Numbered from the stretch's first letter, positions 17,348-24,783 are shown. The stretch: DNA of 45,494 nt from Robinsoniella sp. (GCA_023664735.1 JAMPFB010000001.1:516844-562337), one strand, 5' to 3'. Made by a program: numbers and translations. The notes: generated by a model not told the origin, from the sequence alone.

Positions 17348-18523
17348 ATGGAAACTTTAATAAAACGGGCAAAGAAAAAAGATCCGGATGCGTTTACGGA
17401 ATTGATGCAGTCACAAATGCAGAACATGTATCGGACTGCAAGGGCAATTCTGATGAATGATGAGGATTCAGCGGATGCCATTCAGGAAACGATTCTTGCT
17501 TGCTGGGAAAAGCTGAAGGATTTAAAGGAAGATAAATATTTCCGGACATGGATGACAAGAATTTTAATCAACAGGTGTTATGAAATCATAAGAGCAAATC
17601 AGAGAATGGTATGTATGGAAGAGCTGCCGGAGGGTATTACAGAGGCGGATACTCCATTGAGTTTCCCAGAGGTATCTGATACTCAGGGGGATATTACCGT
17701 TTCCGTAGCACAGTGCTTATTAGATGAAAATAATATCCGACTAGCATTTTATGTGGATGGATATGGGCTGGACAACAGCATGGAGCCGGAGCTGGAGTAT
17801 CTTAATATTCTGCTGGATGGCAAGCCGATATATAACTACGATTGGGAATTTTATTCGGGAATAGATTGGACGGATAACAGAGAACCCGTTATGGCAGATG
17901 GTTCCCCTGTGCAGGAAAATGCAAAAGGAGAAATTATTCCTAATTACCAGACTGCGAATGGAAAGATGGAAATTGACTTGAATATGTCTCCGGTGGATGA
18001 AAATGGAAAAAGTATTTCTGCTCTTAACGGACGGGAGATTACGGTTTTCCTGCAAAACTTTGGAGAGCATGCAGGAACATGGACACTGAAATGGACTTTA
18101 GGAGGTGCGGACACAACAGTAGAAGTAAAATTAAACGAAACATTAGGAAATTCAGGAGCAACCGTCACGGCTGTAAAAGTATCGCCAATTTCCATTCATG
18201 TGTATTATGATTTTGCAAAAAGGGAAACGATGGATAGTGGTGTAGATGAAAATGGTAATACGATAGAATCTGCAGATTTTGCAGAACCCCCCAGATTTGT
18301 CGGATTGAAAATGAAAGATGGAACAGTGTATACCAGAATTTTGGATGGTGGCACTTATGGCTATGAAAATGGGGACGCTTCCACATATATTGCGAAAGTA
18401 GGTATATCGCAGGTAATCGATCCGAAGGATGTGCAGAGCCTGCTATTCCTAAAAGATAATGATGTAGTTGCCAGTGAGCATAAGATTACAGAAAAGGAAT
18501 GCTATGTAGTTGACATAAATTAA
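17348..18523 (+). CDS. ECF sigma region 2 fused to DUF4179/anti-sigma-like ectodomain
   Basis: Residues 1-90 (METLIKRAKKKDPDAFTELM, then AQMYRT... DADAIQETILACWEKL, then WMTRILINRCYEIIR) are a typical ECF sigma-70 region 2. Region 4 (the -35 binding helix-turn-helix) is absent. After a short linker (about 95-115, MEELPEGITEADTPLS) comes a beta-rich domain of about 270 residues (DITVSVAQCLLDENNIRLAF... VSPISIHVYYDFAK... LKDNDVVASEHK) that matches the extracellular part of DUF4179/DUF5643 anti-sigma proteins. There is no transmembrane segment. I read it as an in-frame deletion that joined a sigma gene to its anti-sigma gene. The start ATG 17348 follows GAGGAAG; an in-frame ATG at 17267 has no ribosome site. 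Function is unlikely to be normal. Confidence 0.7.
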   Translation: METLIKRAKKKDPDAFTELMQSQMQNMYRTARAILMNDEDSADAIQETILACWEKLKDLKEDKYFRTWMTRILINRCYEIIRANQRMVCMEELPEGITEADTPLSFPEVSDTQGDITVSVAQCLLDENNIRLAFYVDGYGLDNSMEPELEYLNILLDGKPIYNYDWEFYSGIDWTDNREPVMADGSPVQENAKGEIIPNYQTANGKMEIDLNMSPVDENGKSISALNGREITVFLQNFGEHAGTWTLKWTLGGADTTVEVKLNETLGNSGATVTAVKVSPISIHVYYDFAKRETMDSGVDENGNTIESADFAEPPRFVGLKMKDGTVYTRILDGGTYGYENGDASTYIAKVGISQVIDPKDVQSLLFLKDNDVVASEHKITEKECYVVDIN

Positions 18524-18619
18524 ATTTTGCAGTGCTTTGGAACAAGGACGTGCAAAGAGAGAAGAACCGAATATTTCCTCTCCAATATTCCAATACTAAT
18601 AAAAACATTGGAGGTCCTT

Positions 18620-18784
18620 ATGAAGATTACAGAGAAAAAGAAACCTATTGATACCATTCCAAAAGGTGTATGGGAAAGCAGCAGACCGGTTCGTGATAAG
18701 GAGAAAAACAATACCGCTTCCGTTTCTGCAGACCAGCAGGGAAATGGTTATCCTGACGGTAAGCAATGCAAACAGGATATGTGA
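18620..18784 (+). CDS. Small hypothetical protein (54 aa)
   Basis: ATG at 18620 follows GGAGGTCCTT (spacing 5-6), the best ribosome site in this gap. It encodes a charged 54-residue protein (MKITEKKKPIDTIPKGVWES... to GKQCKQDM) with no signal peptide, membrane helix or motif that I recognise. It is followed by a terminator. It could be a real small protein or a leftover from the decayed sigma locus before it. Confidence 0.4.
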   Translation: MKITEKKKPIDTIPKGVWESSRPVRDKEKNNTASVSADQQGNGYPDGKQCKQDM

Positions 18785-18792
18785 CAGGCAGG

Positions 18793-18830
18793 AAAAAGGA
18801 ATCTTGAAAAAATCAGGGTTCTTTTTTTCG
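18793..18830 (+). terminator. Rho-independent terminator
   Basis: AAAAAGGAATCTTGA (18793-18807) and TCAGGGTTCTTTTTTT (18814-18829) form a stem with G-U pairs, ending in a long T run. Confidence 0.7.
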
Positions 18831-18843
18831 TGGAAGGCGGTGT

Positions 18844-18943
18844 ATTGTAACACTCCCGCTCAGACAGGCTGAAATGTTACAATGCATTTGCAGCAGGTAA
18901 AAAATCTATGGTTTGAGGGAACCTTTTTAATTGTTGGTTCCTC
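18844..18943. repeat. Two small inverted repeats before the sigma gene
   Basis: ATTGTAACA (18844-18852) with TGTTACAAT (18875-18883), 9 bp around a 22-nt loop, encloses GGCTGAAATGTTAC, a degenerate copy of the repeat-family end. A second stem, GAGGGAACC (18915-18923) and GGTTCCTC (18936-18943), lies further on. The rest of 18785-19092 shows no gene that I can support. Confidence 0.5.
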
Positions 18944-19092
18944 TAATAAATAGAAAGCTAAATAAATTGCATGATAGTGTATTATGTACATATTTAGCAG
19001 GAAGTTGTTGCAACACTTCAAATCATATTTTTGCATGACTGGTTGTTGTGTACTATGGTTGTAAATTTACTGATGAAGGGAGAAGATATGTC

Positions 19093-19602
19093 TTGAATAA
19101 AGAAACCTTTGCCAGACTGGTAATTGATTCCACGGATAGTCTGTACCGTGTCAGCAAATCTATTTTAAGAAATGATTCTGATTGTGAGGATGCGGTGGGC
19201 GAAGCCATTACGATTGCATTTCAAAAGCTGTCTTCCTTAAAAAAAGACGAATATGCCAAGACATGGTTGACCCGGATACTGATACATGAATGTTATCATA
19301 TACGAAAACAACAAAGCAGGATAACATTAGTTTCTGATGATAGTGAAGCTGTTTGGAATTATGAGGGGCATGAAGGAAACAAATGTTATATGGATGTTGA
19401 AAGCTATTATGATTTATATGAGGCAATGGAACAGTTAAAGGAAAATCAAAGGCTTGTGATTACTCTCTTTTATTACGAGGGATATTCCATCAAGGAGATT
19501 GCGACAATCTTAGGGATAACACAGGGAACTGTGAAAAGCAGGCTGGGCAGAGCCAGAAATCAGTTAAAATCATTTTTAAGGGAGGAGGAGTCTTATGTAT
19601 GA
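19093..19602 (+). CDS. ECF-type RNA polymerase sigma factor
   Basis: About 170 residues. Region 2 (FARLVIDSTDSLYRVSKSIL then DCEDAVGEAITIAFQKL, with WLTRILIHECYHIRK) and region 4 (YDLYEAMEQLKENQRLVITLFYYEGYSIKEIATILGITQGTVKSRLGRARNQLK split over residues about 110-160) are both complete. The start is chosen as TTG 19093, 8 nt from GGGAGAAG, giving the usual N-terminus (NKETFARLV); an upstream GTG at 19048 is not supported by a ribosome site. It overlaps the next gene by 8 nt, the normal pairing of an ECF sigma factor and its membrane anti-sigma partner. Confidence 0.9.
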   Translation: MNKETFARLVIDSTDSLYRVSKSILRNDSDCEDAVGEAITIAFQKLSSLKKDEYAKTWLTRILIHECYHIRKQQSRITLVSDDSEAVWNYEGHEGNKCYMDVESYYDLYEAMEQLKENQRLVITLFYYEGYSIKEIATILGITQGTVKSRLGRARNQLKSFLREEESYV

Positions 19603-20899
19603 TAAATGGAGGTTTCCGCAGACGCCGGATTCATTTACAAAAAAGGTGCTGCAGTCAGTCAGGGAAAATATGAAAGAAACTGTGGAAGCAGCAGGCAATG
19701 AAGAAGGAATGGAAACAATGGTTTATAACCCAAAGGAGGAAACGGATTTGAGAGATTTTGAAAATGCGGAAAAAAATATAGAGCAGAAGGAGCATTATGG
19801 ACGAAAAAGGTATGGATGGCAGAAAAAAGCAGTGGCAGCGGCGCTTGCACTAACAGTAGTGGGAGTTGGAGGCTTTACAGTTCATGCAGTAGTGGACTCT
19901 CTGGTAAAAGCCCGTATGGAAAGCATGTCACAGGAAGAAAAGACAAAATATGTAGAGGAAGTGGATTCCAGTCAGGTAGTGGCAGCCTCGTTTTCCAGAG
20001 AACTCACACAGGAAGAAAAGGAACGGGAAAGAGAACTGAGCATTGCTTATCATCAGGAAGGAAGGTTTCCGGAAGGGGAGCTTGTAAGGGTAGAGAATGA
20101 AAGCGAAGTGGATGAGGATATGCTTTGCTTTGCACCTGAGACAGCCTATTTCTATCTTCCGGGGAGAGCGCTTACCGATGAGGAGCTTTTGCAGATGATT
20201 GATTATCGTAATAAAACCAATTATGCTTTAAATGAGAGATATGAGGAAGAGTATGCAGATGAGGTAGAAGCACAAAAGGCAGTGGAAGAAGAAGCAAAAG
20301 CGCAGGTTGAAGCAGAAGGAGGAATTACGGAAGAAGAGGCAGTGGCAAAAGCACAGGAATGGCTGGATAAGGTATATGGAAAAACAGCAGAGGGCATGGA
20401 AGTGTCATGCTATATGGACACTGATGGGCTCGGTACAAAGGAATCCCCCGCTTATGAGATTCATTTTTCCTTTGCGGATGTAGATACGTATACATTAACT
20501 GTTGATGCTGCAAATGGAAGTCTGATAGAGGTGTTGTATTCCGGTCAGGAATTTCTTGCCGAAGAAATGTCTACAGTTGATGGTGAGGCAAAAGCAGAGG
20601 AGTTAAGTAGAGTGGCAGAGAAATATTTAAGGGATGTATTTGGCATTGCGGGAGATTGTAGGGAGATATATTATGCGTATAACAGTGAAGACAATACAGT
20701 CAGCAATAATATGATGACTTTTCAATTTATTATGGAGGATAATACCGTTCATATAGTTTCATTGGACTGCGCAGGCGGAGCGCTAGAGCTGTATAAGGCA
20801 GAAAGCTATGAGGAGTACCAAAAAAATACGGAGGCAGTTCAAGAGCTTCGGGAAAAAGGCGTCATAAATTATGAAACTGTTAAAAAGCAGTTAAAATAG
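19595..20899 (+). CDS. Membrane-anchored anti-sigma-like partner protein
   Basis: A 434-residue protein. An N-terminal cytoplasmic region of about 75 residues (with WRFPQTPDSFTKKVLQSV), then one membrane helix at about 79-98 (AVAAALALTVVGVGGFTVHA) preceded by RKRYGWQKK, and an acidic outside region. Within that, about 240-420 look like two PepSY-like repeats (GGITEEEAVAKAQEWLDKVYG... with YEIHFSFADVDTYTLTVDAANG... and FGIAGDCREIYYAYNSED). It overlaps the sigma gene by 8 nt, so it is the likely cognate anti-sigma factor. The following secreted protein is a paralogue of this ectodomain. No regulated target is visible. Confidence 0.7.
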   Translation: MYDKWRFPQTPDSFTKKVLQSVRENMKETVEAAGNEEGMETMVYNPKEETDLRDFENAEKNIEQKEHYGRKRYGWQKKAVAAALALTVVGVGGFTVHAVVDSLVKARMESMSQEEKTKYVEEVDSSQVVAASFSRELTQEEKERERELSIAYHQEGRFPEGELVRVENESEVDEDMLCFAPETAYFYLPGRALTDEELLQMIDYRNKTNYALNERYEEEYADEVEAQKAVEEEAKAQVEAEGGITEEEAVAKAQEWLDKVYGKTAEGMEVSCYMDTDGLGTKESPAYEIHFSFADVDTYTLTVDAANGSLIEVLYSGQEFLAEEMSTVDGEAKAEELSRVAEKYLRDVFGIAGDCREIYYAYNSEDNTVSNNMMTFQFIMEDNTVHIVSLDCAGGALELYKAESYEEYQKNTEAVQELREKGVINYETVKKQLK

Positions 20900-20927
20900 T
20901 ATGGGGATTAAGAGATAGTGGATTTGA

Positions 20928-20987
20928 TAACAGTTCAATCCACAGGCGCAGAACAGGGTTCCTATAGAGTATGTGGATGAACTGTTA
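20928..20987. repeat. 60-bp mini palindrome of the TAACAGTTCAGCC family
   Basis: TAACAGTTCAATCCACA (20928-20944) pairs with TGTGGATGAACTGTTA (20972-20987), with CAGGCGCAGAACAGG between. It has both ends of the repeat family but none of the interior core. It lies 28 nt after the anti-sigma gene stop codon. Confidence 0.75.
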
Positions 20988-21019
20988 CTGAATTTACCAT
21001 AAATAACTGGAAAATGCCG

Positions 21020-21066
21020 GCAGTGCCATAGTGGAAAACAGCTATGGCGCTGTCTGTATTGTTTTA
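21020..21066 (+). terminator. Terminator of the sigma/anti-sigma operon
   Basis: CAGTGCCATAG (21021-21031) pairs with CTATGGCGCTG (21042-21052), with one G-U pair, followed by TCTGTATTGTTTT. Confidence 0.65.
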
Positions 21067-21187
21067 GGCATCTGTGAAACATCTTATAAAACGATGAATA
21101 TAGTCTTACATAAAAGGAAAAAATCTGATTTGCAGTATATAACAATGCTACAGATAAGGGACAAAAAGGCAGGAGGAGAAAGCTTTT

Positions 21188-22381
21188 ATGAAGCAGGAGA
21201 AAGCCGGTGGGATAAAGAAAAAAGAAAGGAATAAGAGCATGCTTCTTTTTGTGGGGATATTTCTCTGCATGATGTTTGCAGTGGCTGTTTTTTCAGCCTG
21301 CAATGCGGTAAAAAAATATAGCAGTGAAGGAAAAGAAGAAGTAGAAGGAAGTCTGGATAGCAGAGAGAATAAGAACAGTTATGAGCGATATTTGGAAGTG
21401 ATTGATCCGGATAAGATAACGACAGAACACATAACGGAAGCAGTATGCTATTCTAGAGAAATGTCAGAGGAAGAAGGGGTGCGTTATCGGAATTTGCAGG
21501 ATAGATATAAGGAGGGGGAAATGGCTCCAAAAGAGGAAATAGATATTGTTGATAAGCTGGAAGATACTGACAGAGAAGTGGAATATCCTGTTTTTGAAAT
21601 CTGGAATCATGAATATTTTCTGCCGGAGAGAACATTGACGGATGAGGATATGTTACGGATGATAGATTTTGAATATAAGCTGTCGGATGCCACGATGCAA
21701 AGGTGTAAGGAGCTGGCTAAGGCTGCCGAGACTTCACCTCATAAGGTGGAAGAGGATGAAGCGATGGAAATAGCAGGTTCTGCGATAGAGAAAATGTTTA
21801 ACATTGTTACTTTATCCATGGACAAGGAGGCATTATATAACGGGGCAGCATCCTATATAGTGAGCTTTAGAGAAAAATCCGGGAGTATTCTGTATGAAGC
21901 AATGGTTAGCATGGGAACAGGAAAGCTTGAATGGGTTCGTGAGTACCATAATGAGCTTGGCATGGAGAATGCAGTTGAAATAAATCAGGAGTTTGAACAG
22001 ATATGTTCCGCTAACTACCAAAAAGCAAAAGCGCTTCTTACGGATATTTTAAGTTCAGATATAGAGATTGTAAGCAGCAGTTGCCGATATAGGACGGATA
22101 AAAGTGGAAAGGAAATACCCAAGGGGGAAGCAGGGATTATACATTATTATTTTCAGATGGAGGATGGAATGGTATATCATATGAAATATGATATTGAGAT
22201 AAAGAGATTTTATGCGTTGGACGAAGAAGAAAAGAAGTATACATTTTATAAGACAGAAGAGGAACTAAAGAAGGAGGGAGCAAAAAAGGATGAGGATAAA
22301 TTTATTGAGCCCTTGCTCGGAGCAGAAATGGAAGTAGCTCAAAATAAGGATTTGCAATGGGTGGTGTCGTTTATAGAGTAA
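21188..22381 (+). CDS. Secreted or lipoprotein-like paralogue of the anti-sigma ectodomain
   Basis: A 397-residue protein with a short signal region (about 17-37, MLLFVGIFLCMMFAVAVFSA) and Cys38 after SA, a weak lipobox (a phenylalanine, not L/V/I, at -3). The mature part shares blocks with the previous gene: YFLPERTLTDEDMLRMIDFEY (about 150-170) against YFLPGRALTDEELLQMIDY, and the later SGSILYEAMVSMGTGKLEWV-type strands. There is no sigma-binding cytoplasmic domain, so it is a paralogue that keeps only the outside part. The start follows GGAGGAGAAAGCTTTT. Function is unknown. Confidence 0.7.
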   Translation: MKQEKAGGIKKKERNKSMLLFVGIFLCMMFAVAVFSACNAVKKYSSEGKEEVEGSLDSRENKNSYERYLEVIDPDKITTEHITEAVCYSREMSEEEGVRYRNLQDRYKEGEMAPKEEIDIVDKLEDTDREVEYPVFEIWNHEYFLPERTLTDEDMLRMIDFEYKLSDATMQRCKELAKAAETSPHKVEEDEAMEIAGSAIEKMFNIVTLSMDKEALYNGAASYIVSFREKSGSILYEAMVSMGTGKLEWVREYHNELGMENAVEINQEFEQICSANYQKAKALLTDILSSDIEIVSSSCRYRTDKSGKEIPKGEAGIIHYYFQMEDGMVYHMKYDIEIKRFYALDEEEKKYTFYKTEEELKKEGAKKDEDKFIEPLLGAEMEVAQNKDLQWVVSFIE

Positions 22382-22760
22382 GGTGGAAGGTTGAGGTTGG
22401 GAGTATGAACGAGCTGGCACAAGATATAGAAAATAGTCGTGAATTTTGCTTTTTAATCCATTTTCTACTAGATGTAGTGGTTGAAGAAATGGCAATTATG
22501 TATTAAAATAATGATAGATATAAGAAACTTTGCATGTAAGAATAATTTTTTTATAAAGATTCATACTATTTATGGGGTGATGTTTTTATGAAGAGGTTGT
22601 ATCTGATGAAAGAATGCGTTCATGTAAGGCAGTAGCTGAAAAGTATCCATTAAAAAAGTAAATGAGTACATTCCGAGCGATTATGACTGATGAGTATCAT
22701 GGTGCAGCAAGTAGATTTAAAGTAAATATGTACCTATGAGTATAAAACTATTTAAAGGAT
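22382..22760. other. Gene-poor stretch between two convergent units
   Basis: About 380 bp with no gene that I can support. Fragments in different frames at 22580-22670 (for example FYEEVVSDERMRSCKAVAEK then a stop) suggest a decayed coding region. It ends at the bidirectional terminator at 22761-22794. Confidence 0.5.
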
Positions 22761-22794
22761 AAAAGAACCTTGAGCAAGTCAAGGTTCTTTTTTT
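22761..22794. terminator. Bidirectional terminator
   Basis: AAAAGAACCTTGA (22761-22773), a 5-nt loop, TCAAGGTTCTTTTTTT (22779-22794). The flanking A and T runs allow it to end transcripts from both sides; on the minus strand it closes the queuosine transporter gene 18 bp away. Confidence 0.85.
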
Positions 22795-22811
22795 ACATGG
22801 CAAAAGCATTT

Positions 22812-23510
22812 TTATGCCGCTTCCTTTTCAAAAATATACCGGGCAAGATAGATAAAAGGGGTATCTAAAAGGCTGGTAGCAATGAAAATTACATAGCTGG
22901 AAACAGCAATGGAAATCAAAGTAGTGGTATTATGGGTTCCAAGGAAGGCGCCCCATGTAAACAGGACGGTATTTAAAAGCTGGGAAACTAAAGTGGAGCC
23001 ATTGTTTCTAAGCCATAGAAACTTTTTTTTGTCACCAAATTTCCGGCTTGTAAATGCCCACCATTTATGATAAGCCCACACGTCAAAAAGCTGGACGATG
23101 ACATATACTATAATGCCTACCAGCATCAGTCTTGGAGTGTTGGAAAAAATAGCACGAATAGAGGGCATGGCAAAGTCGTTTTCATTTGGTATGTACAAAA
23201 GCCATGACTGGCTGATTACAATAAAGGCAATAGAGGTGGCAATCCCAAGCCACACGGCAGTCTGAGCAGCTTTTTTTCCATATAACTCACTGAGAATATC
23301 CGTCACTAAAAAAGTAGACGCAAATAGAATGTTTCCCAGTGTCATTTCCATGCCAAAAGCATTTACTACAATAAGCACTTCAATGTTGGCGGCAATCGTA
23401 GCAATTACAGTCCATAAATATAAGCCTTGTTCTTTAAATAATTTAAGTAAGACAATGACGGCGGAAAAAGTAATCAATAAAGACACAATCAACAATATTT
23501 CATTACGCAT
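22812..23510 (-). CDS. Queuosine precursor transporter (YhhQ/QPTR family)
   Basis: A 232-residue polytopic membrane protein with six or so hydrophobic helices, of the VUT/YhhQ family that carries queuine or preQ1/preQ0. The family block MTLGNILFASTFLVTDILSELYGKKAAQ (about 55-82) with its DxxSExYG motif is clear, and the later WLRNNGSTLVSQLLNTVLFTWGAF (about 167-190) fits. It overlaps the QueL-like gene by 8 nt and follows a preQ1-type riboswitch, so it is most likely the queuine importer of this operon. Confidence 0.9.
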   Translation of the reverse strand: MRNEILLIVSLLITFSAVIVLLKLFKEQGLYLWTVIATIAANIEVLIVVNAFGMEMTLGNILFASTFLVTDILSELYGKKAAQTAVWLGIATSIAFIVISQSWLLYIPNENDFAMPSIRAIFSNTPRLMLVGIIVYVIVQLFDVWAYHKWWAFTSRKFGDKKKFLWLRNNGSTLVSQLLNTVLFTWGAFLGTHNTTTLISIAVSSYVIFIATSLLDTPFIYLARYIFEKEAA

Positions 23511-24237
23511 GTTCTACAACTCCTCCTACACCAAAAGCGGTGTTTTCCATTAAAATATCAATTCGGCTGTCCGGCTCGTATTTGGGATAAAGCTCCCTTG
23601 TAAAGACAGCAATGACCTCCGGGTCTGGTTTGATGGGCTTTTTATTTTCCTGCATGATATTGATGCATACCCGCTCAAAATAAGCAAGACCTGTTTGGAT
23701 GTCTTTTTCCATGCTTTTTACGGTTTGTCCGGGAATGCCCTGAAGAAGACATACCTCATCAAAATAATTGGCAATTTCTTCCGGCTTGTCTGTATCAATG
23801 CCTTTGTCCAGATAGCTTTCCCGAAAGAGGGAATCAAAGGTTTCTACTCCGATTTTTATTTTTAGTGTAATTCCCTTTTGGGCAAAACGTGTGCGAAAGG
23901 CAGGGATTTCCTCCCTGTGGCGCCAGTGGCACTCAAAATGCACCTCCACAATCCCATGAGTTTGGCAGACCTCTTCAATCAGGGCAAGGGTAGCCTCATC
24001 TAAATCCACAAAGCTGCCAGAATTGATGACCTCCAGCTTATGGTAGATGCCGCTGACTTTTAAAAGCTGTTTCCGATTCAGGGCAAAATTAGCGGCTTCA
24101 TCTGGGGAAGAATCCAAGTGATAATCACAAAAACGGCAGCGCCTCCATGCGCACCCTTTTCCCCGAAGCATGACAATTTCCCTTGGATTTTTTTCCTCAA
24201 TAACAGAATAGCGGTTTGGTTCAAAATCCATTTTCAT
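23503..24237 (-). CDS. queL: Radical SAM protein, QueL-like queuosine/queuine salvage enzyme
   Basis: About 245 residues. The iron-sulfur motif is CX4CX2C (C29-AWRR-C34-RF-C37 from the chosen start), which differs from the usual CX3CX2C spacing; QueL, the queuosine lyase described in Clostridioides difficile queuine salvage, is a noncanonical radical SAM enzyme encoded with a YhhQ transporter. The rest (EVHFECHWRHREEIPAF, KIKIGVETFDSLFRESY, then LLQGIPGQTV) is a partial TIM-barrel layout. It would free the queuine base for reuse in tRNA. The start is set at ATG 24237 after AGAAAGGAACTT; the in-frame region before it (to 24303) overlaps a mini repeat. It lies upstream of and overlapping the transporter gene. 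Confidence 0.65.
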   Translation of the reverse strand: MKMDFEPNRYSVIEEKNPREIVMLRGKGCAWRRCRFCDYHLDSSPDEAANFALNRKQLLKVSGIYHKLEVINSGSFVDLDEATLALIEEVCQTHGIVEVHFECHWRHREEIPAFRTRFAQKGITLKIKIGVETFDSLFRESYLDKGIDTDKPEEIANYFDEVCLLQGIPGQTVKSMEKDIQTGLAYFERVCINIMQENKKPIKPDPEVIAVFTRELYPKYEPDSRIDILMENTAFGVGGVVEHA

Positions 24238-24292
24238 AAGTTCCTTTCTGTAAATTCTTTTCTGCAAATTCTTTTCTGTAAGTTCTTTTTTA

Positions 24293-24324
24293 TAACGGTT
24301 CATCTCACAGGCGCAGAACTGTTA
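24293..24324. repeat. 32-bp mini palindrome of the TAACAGTTCAGCC family in the queL leader
   Basis: TAACGGTTC (24293-24301) and GAACTGTTA (24316-24324) pair around ATCTCACAGGCGCA, so only the very ends of the family remain. It lies about 56 nt before the queL start, on the leader RNA. Confidence 0.65.
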
Positions 24325-24378
24325 CTATTTCGGGATTTCCAAAGAATTGAACATGTTTGTTGGAATTAACAGTATAAA

Positions 24379-24404
24379 TAAAAAGGACACGTTTTCACGT
24401 GTCC
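24379..24404 (-). terminator. Intrinsic terminator in the queL leader (riboswitch expression platform)
   Basis: On the minus strand GGACACGT-gaaa-ACGTGTCC is followed by TTTTTATTTATAC. It lies between the preQ1-type aptamer and the queL start, the place expected for a riboswitch-controlled terminator. Confidence 0.85.
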
Positions 24405-24455
24405 ATCTTCATGCAAAAGAAATAGCTTATGCACTTTTGGCACAAAGCTTTCTTA

Positions 24456-24500
24456 AAATCCCTAGTTTTGTTTAGAGACAGGATGGTCACGAACTGTCTT
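24456..24500 (-). ncRNA. PreQ1-I-type riboswitch aptamer
   Basis: On the minus strand GACAG/CTGTC form a 5-bp P1 around a 12-nt loop TTCGTGACCATC, followed by an A-rich tail TCTAAACAAAACTAGG. This is the preQ1-I layout: loop length 12 as in the Bacillus queC leader, and the tail AACAAAACxAGG as in the Thermoanaerobacter type. Loop C and G residues can pair with the tail CTAG to form the pseudoknot. It starts a few nt after the predicted transcription start and is followed by a terminator and then queL, a queuosine pathway gene. Confidence 0.75.
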
Positions 24501-24521
24501 ATGTACTTGTAAAGCATGGTT

Positions 24522-24550
24522 ATTATAGCACAGAGGGGAGGAAGAGGCAA
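24522..24550 (-). promoter_or_regulatory. Promoter of the queL-transporter operon
   Basis: On the minus strand TTGCCT (24550-24545), 17-nt spacer, TATAAT (24527-24522). Transcription would begin near 24513, directly before the aptamer. Confidence 0.75.
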
Positions 24551-24587
24551 GGGGAAAGTGAAGAGGAGCATATGTAATATGTAATTT

Positions 24588-24783
24588 GTAACAGTTTAGC
24601 CCACAGGCGCAGAGCGGTTTTTCCATAGAGCATGTTTTCTAAAGAAGCCCTTATAAAAACGCCAGCACTTAGTGAGGTATTTTCTAGCTTAGCACTGTTG
24701 CGTTTTTATAGAGCGAAAGCGTGGTGACGTAGAAAATATGCTCTATGGGAAAACCGTTCTGTACCTATGGGCTGAACTGTTAC
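24588..24783 (-). repeat. Full copy B of the TAACAGTTCAGCC palindromic element (196 bp)
   Basis: Ends GTAACAGTTTAGCCC (24588-24602) and GGGCTGAACTGTTAC (24769-24783). The outer stem pairs GCGGTTTTTCCATAGAG (left) with CTATGGGAAAACCGTTC (right), which differs from copy A but is still self-complementary. Here the left arm has AAGAAGCCC and the right arm has (minus strand) ACGTCACCACGCTTTC, so the element is inverted relative to copy A. Apical GAAAATACC-like loop is shared. It lies in the divergent region between the queL operon promoter and ogt. Confidence 0.9.

Noticed and set aside
20928-24783. CRISPR array from the repeated TAACAGTTC sites
   Set aside because: Spacing is irregular (kilobases), ends are in inverted orientation, and no cas gene is present.
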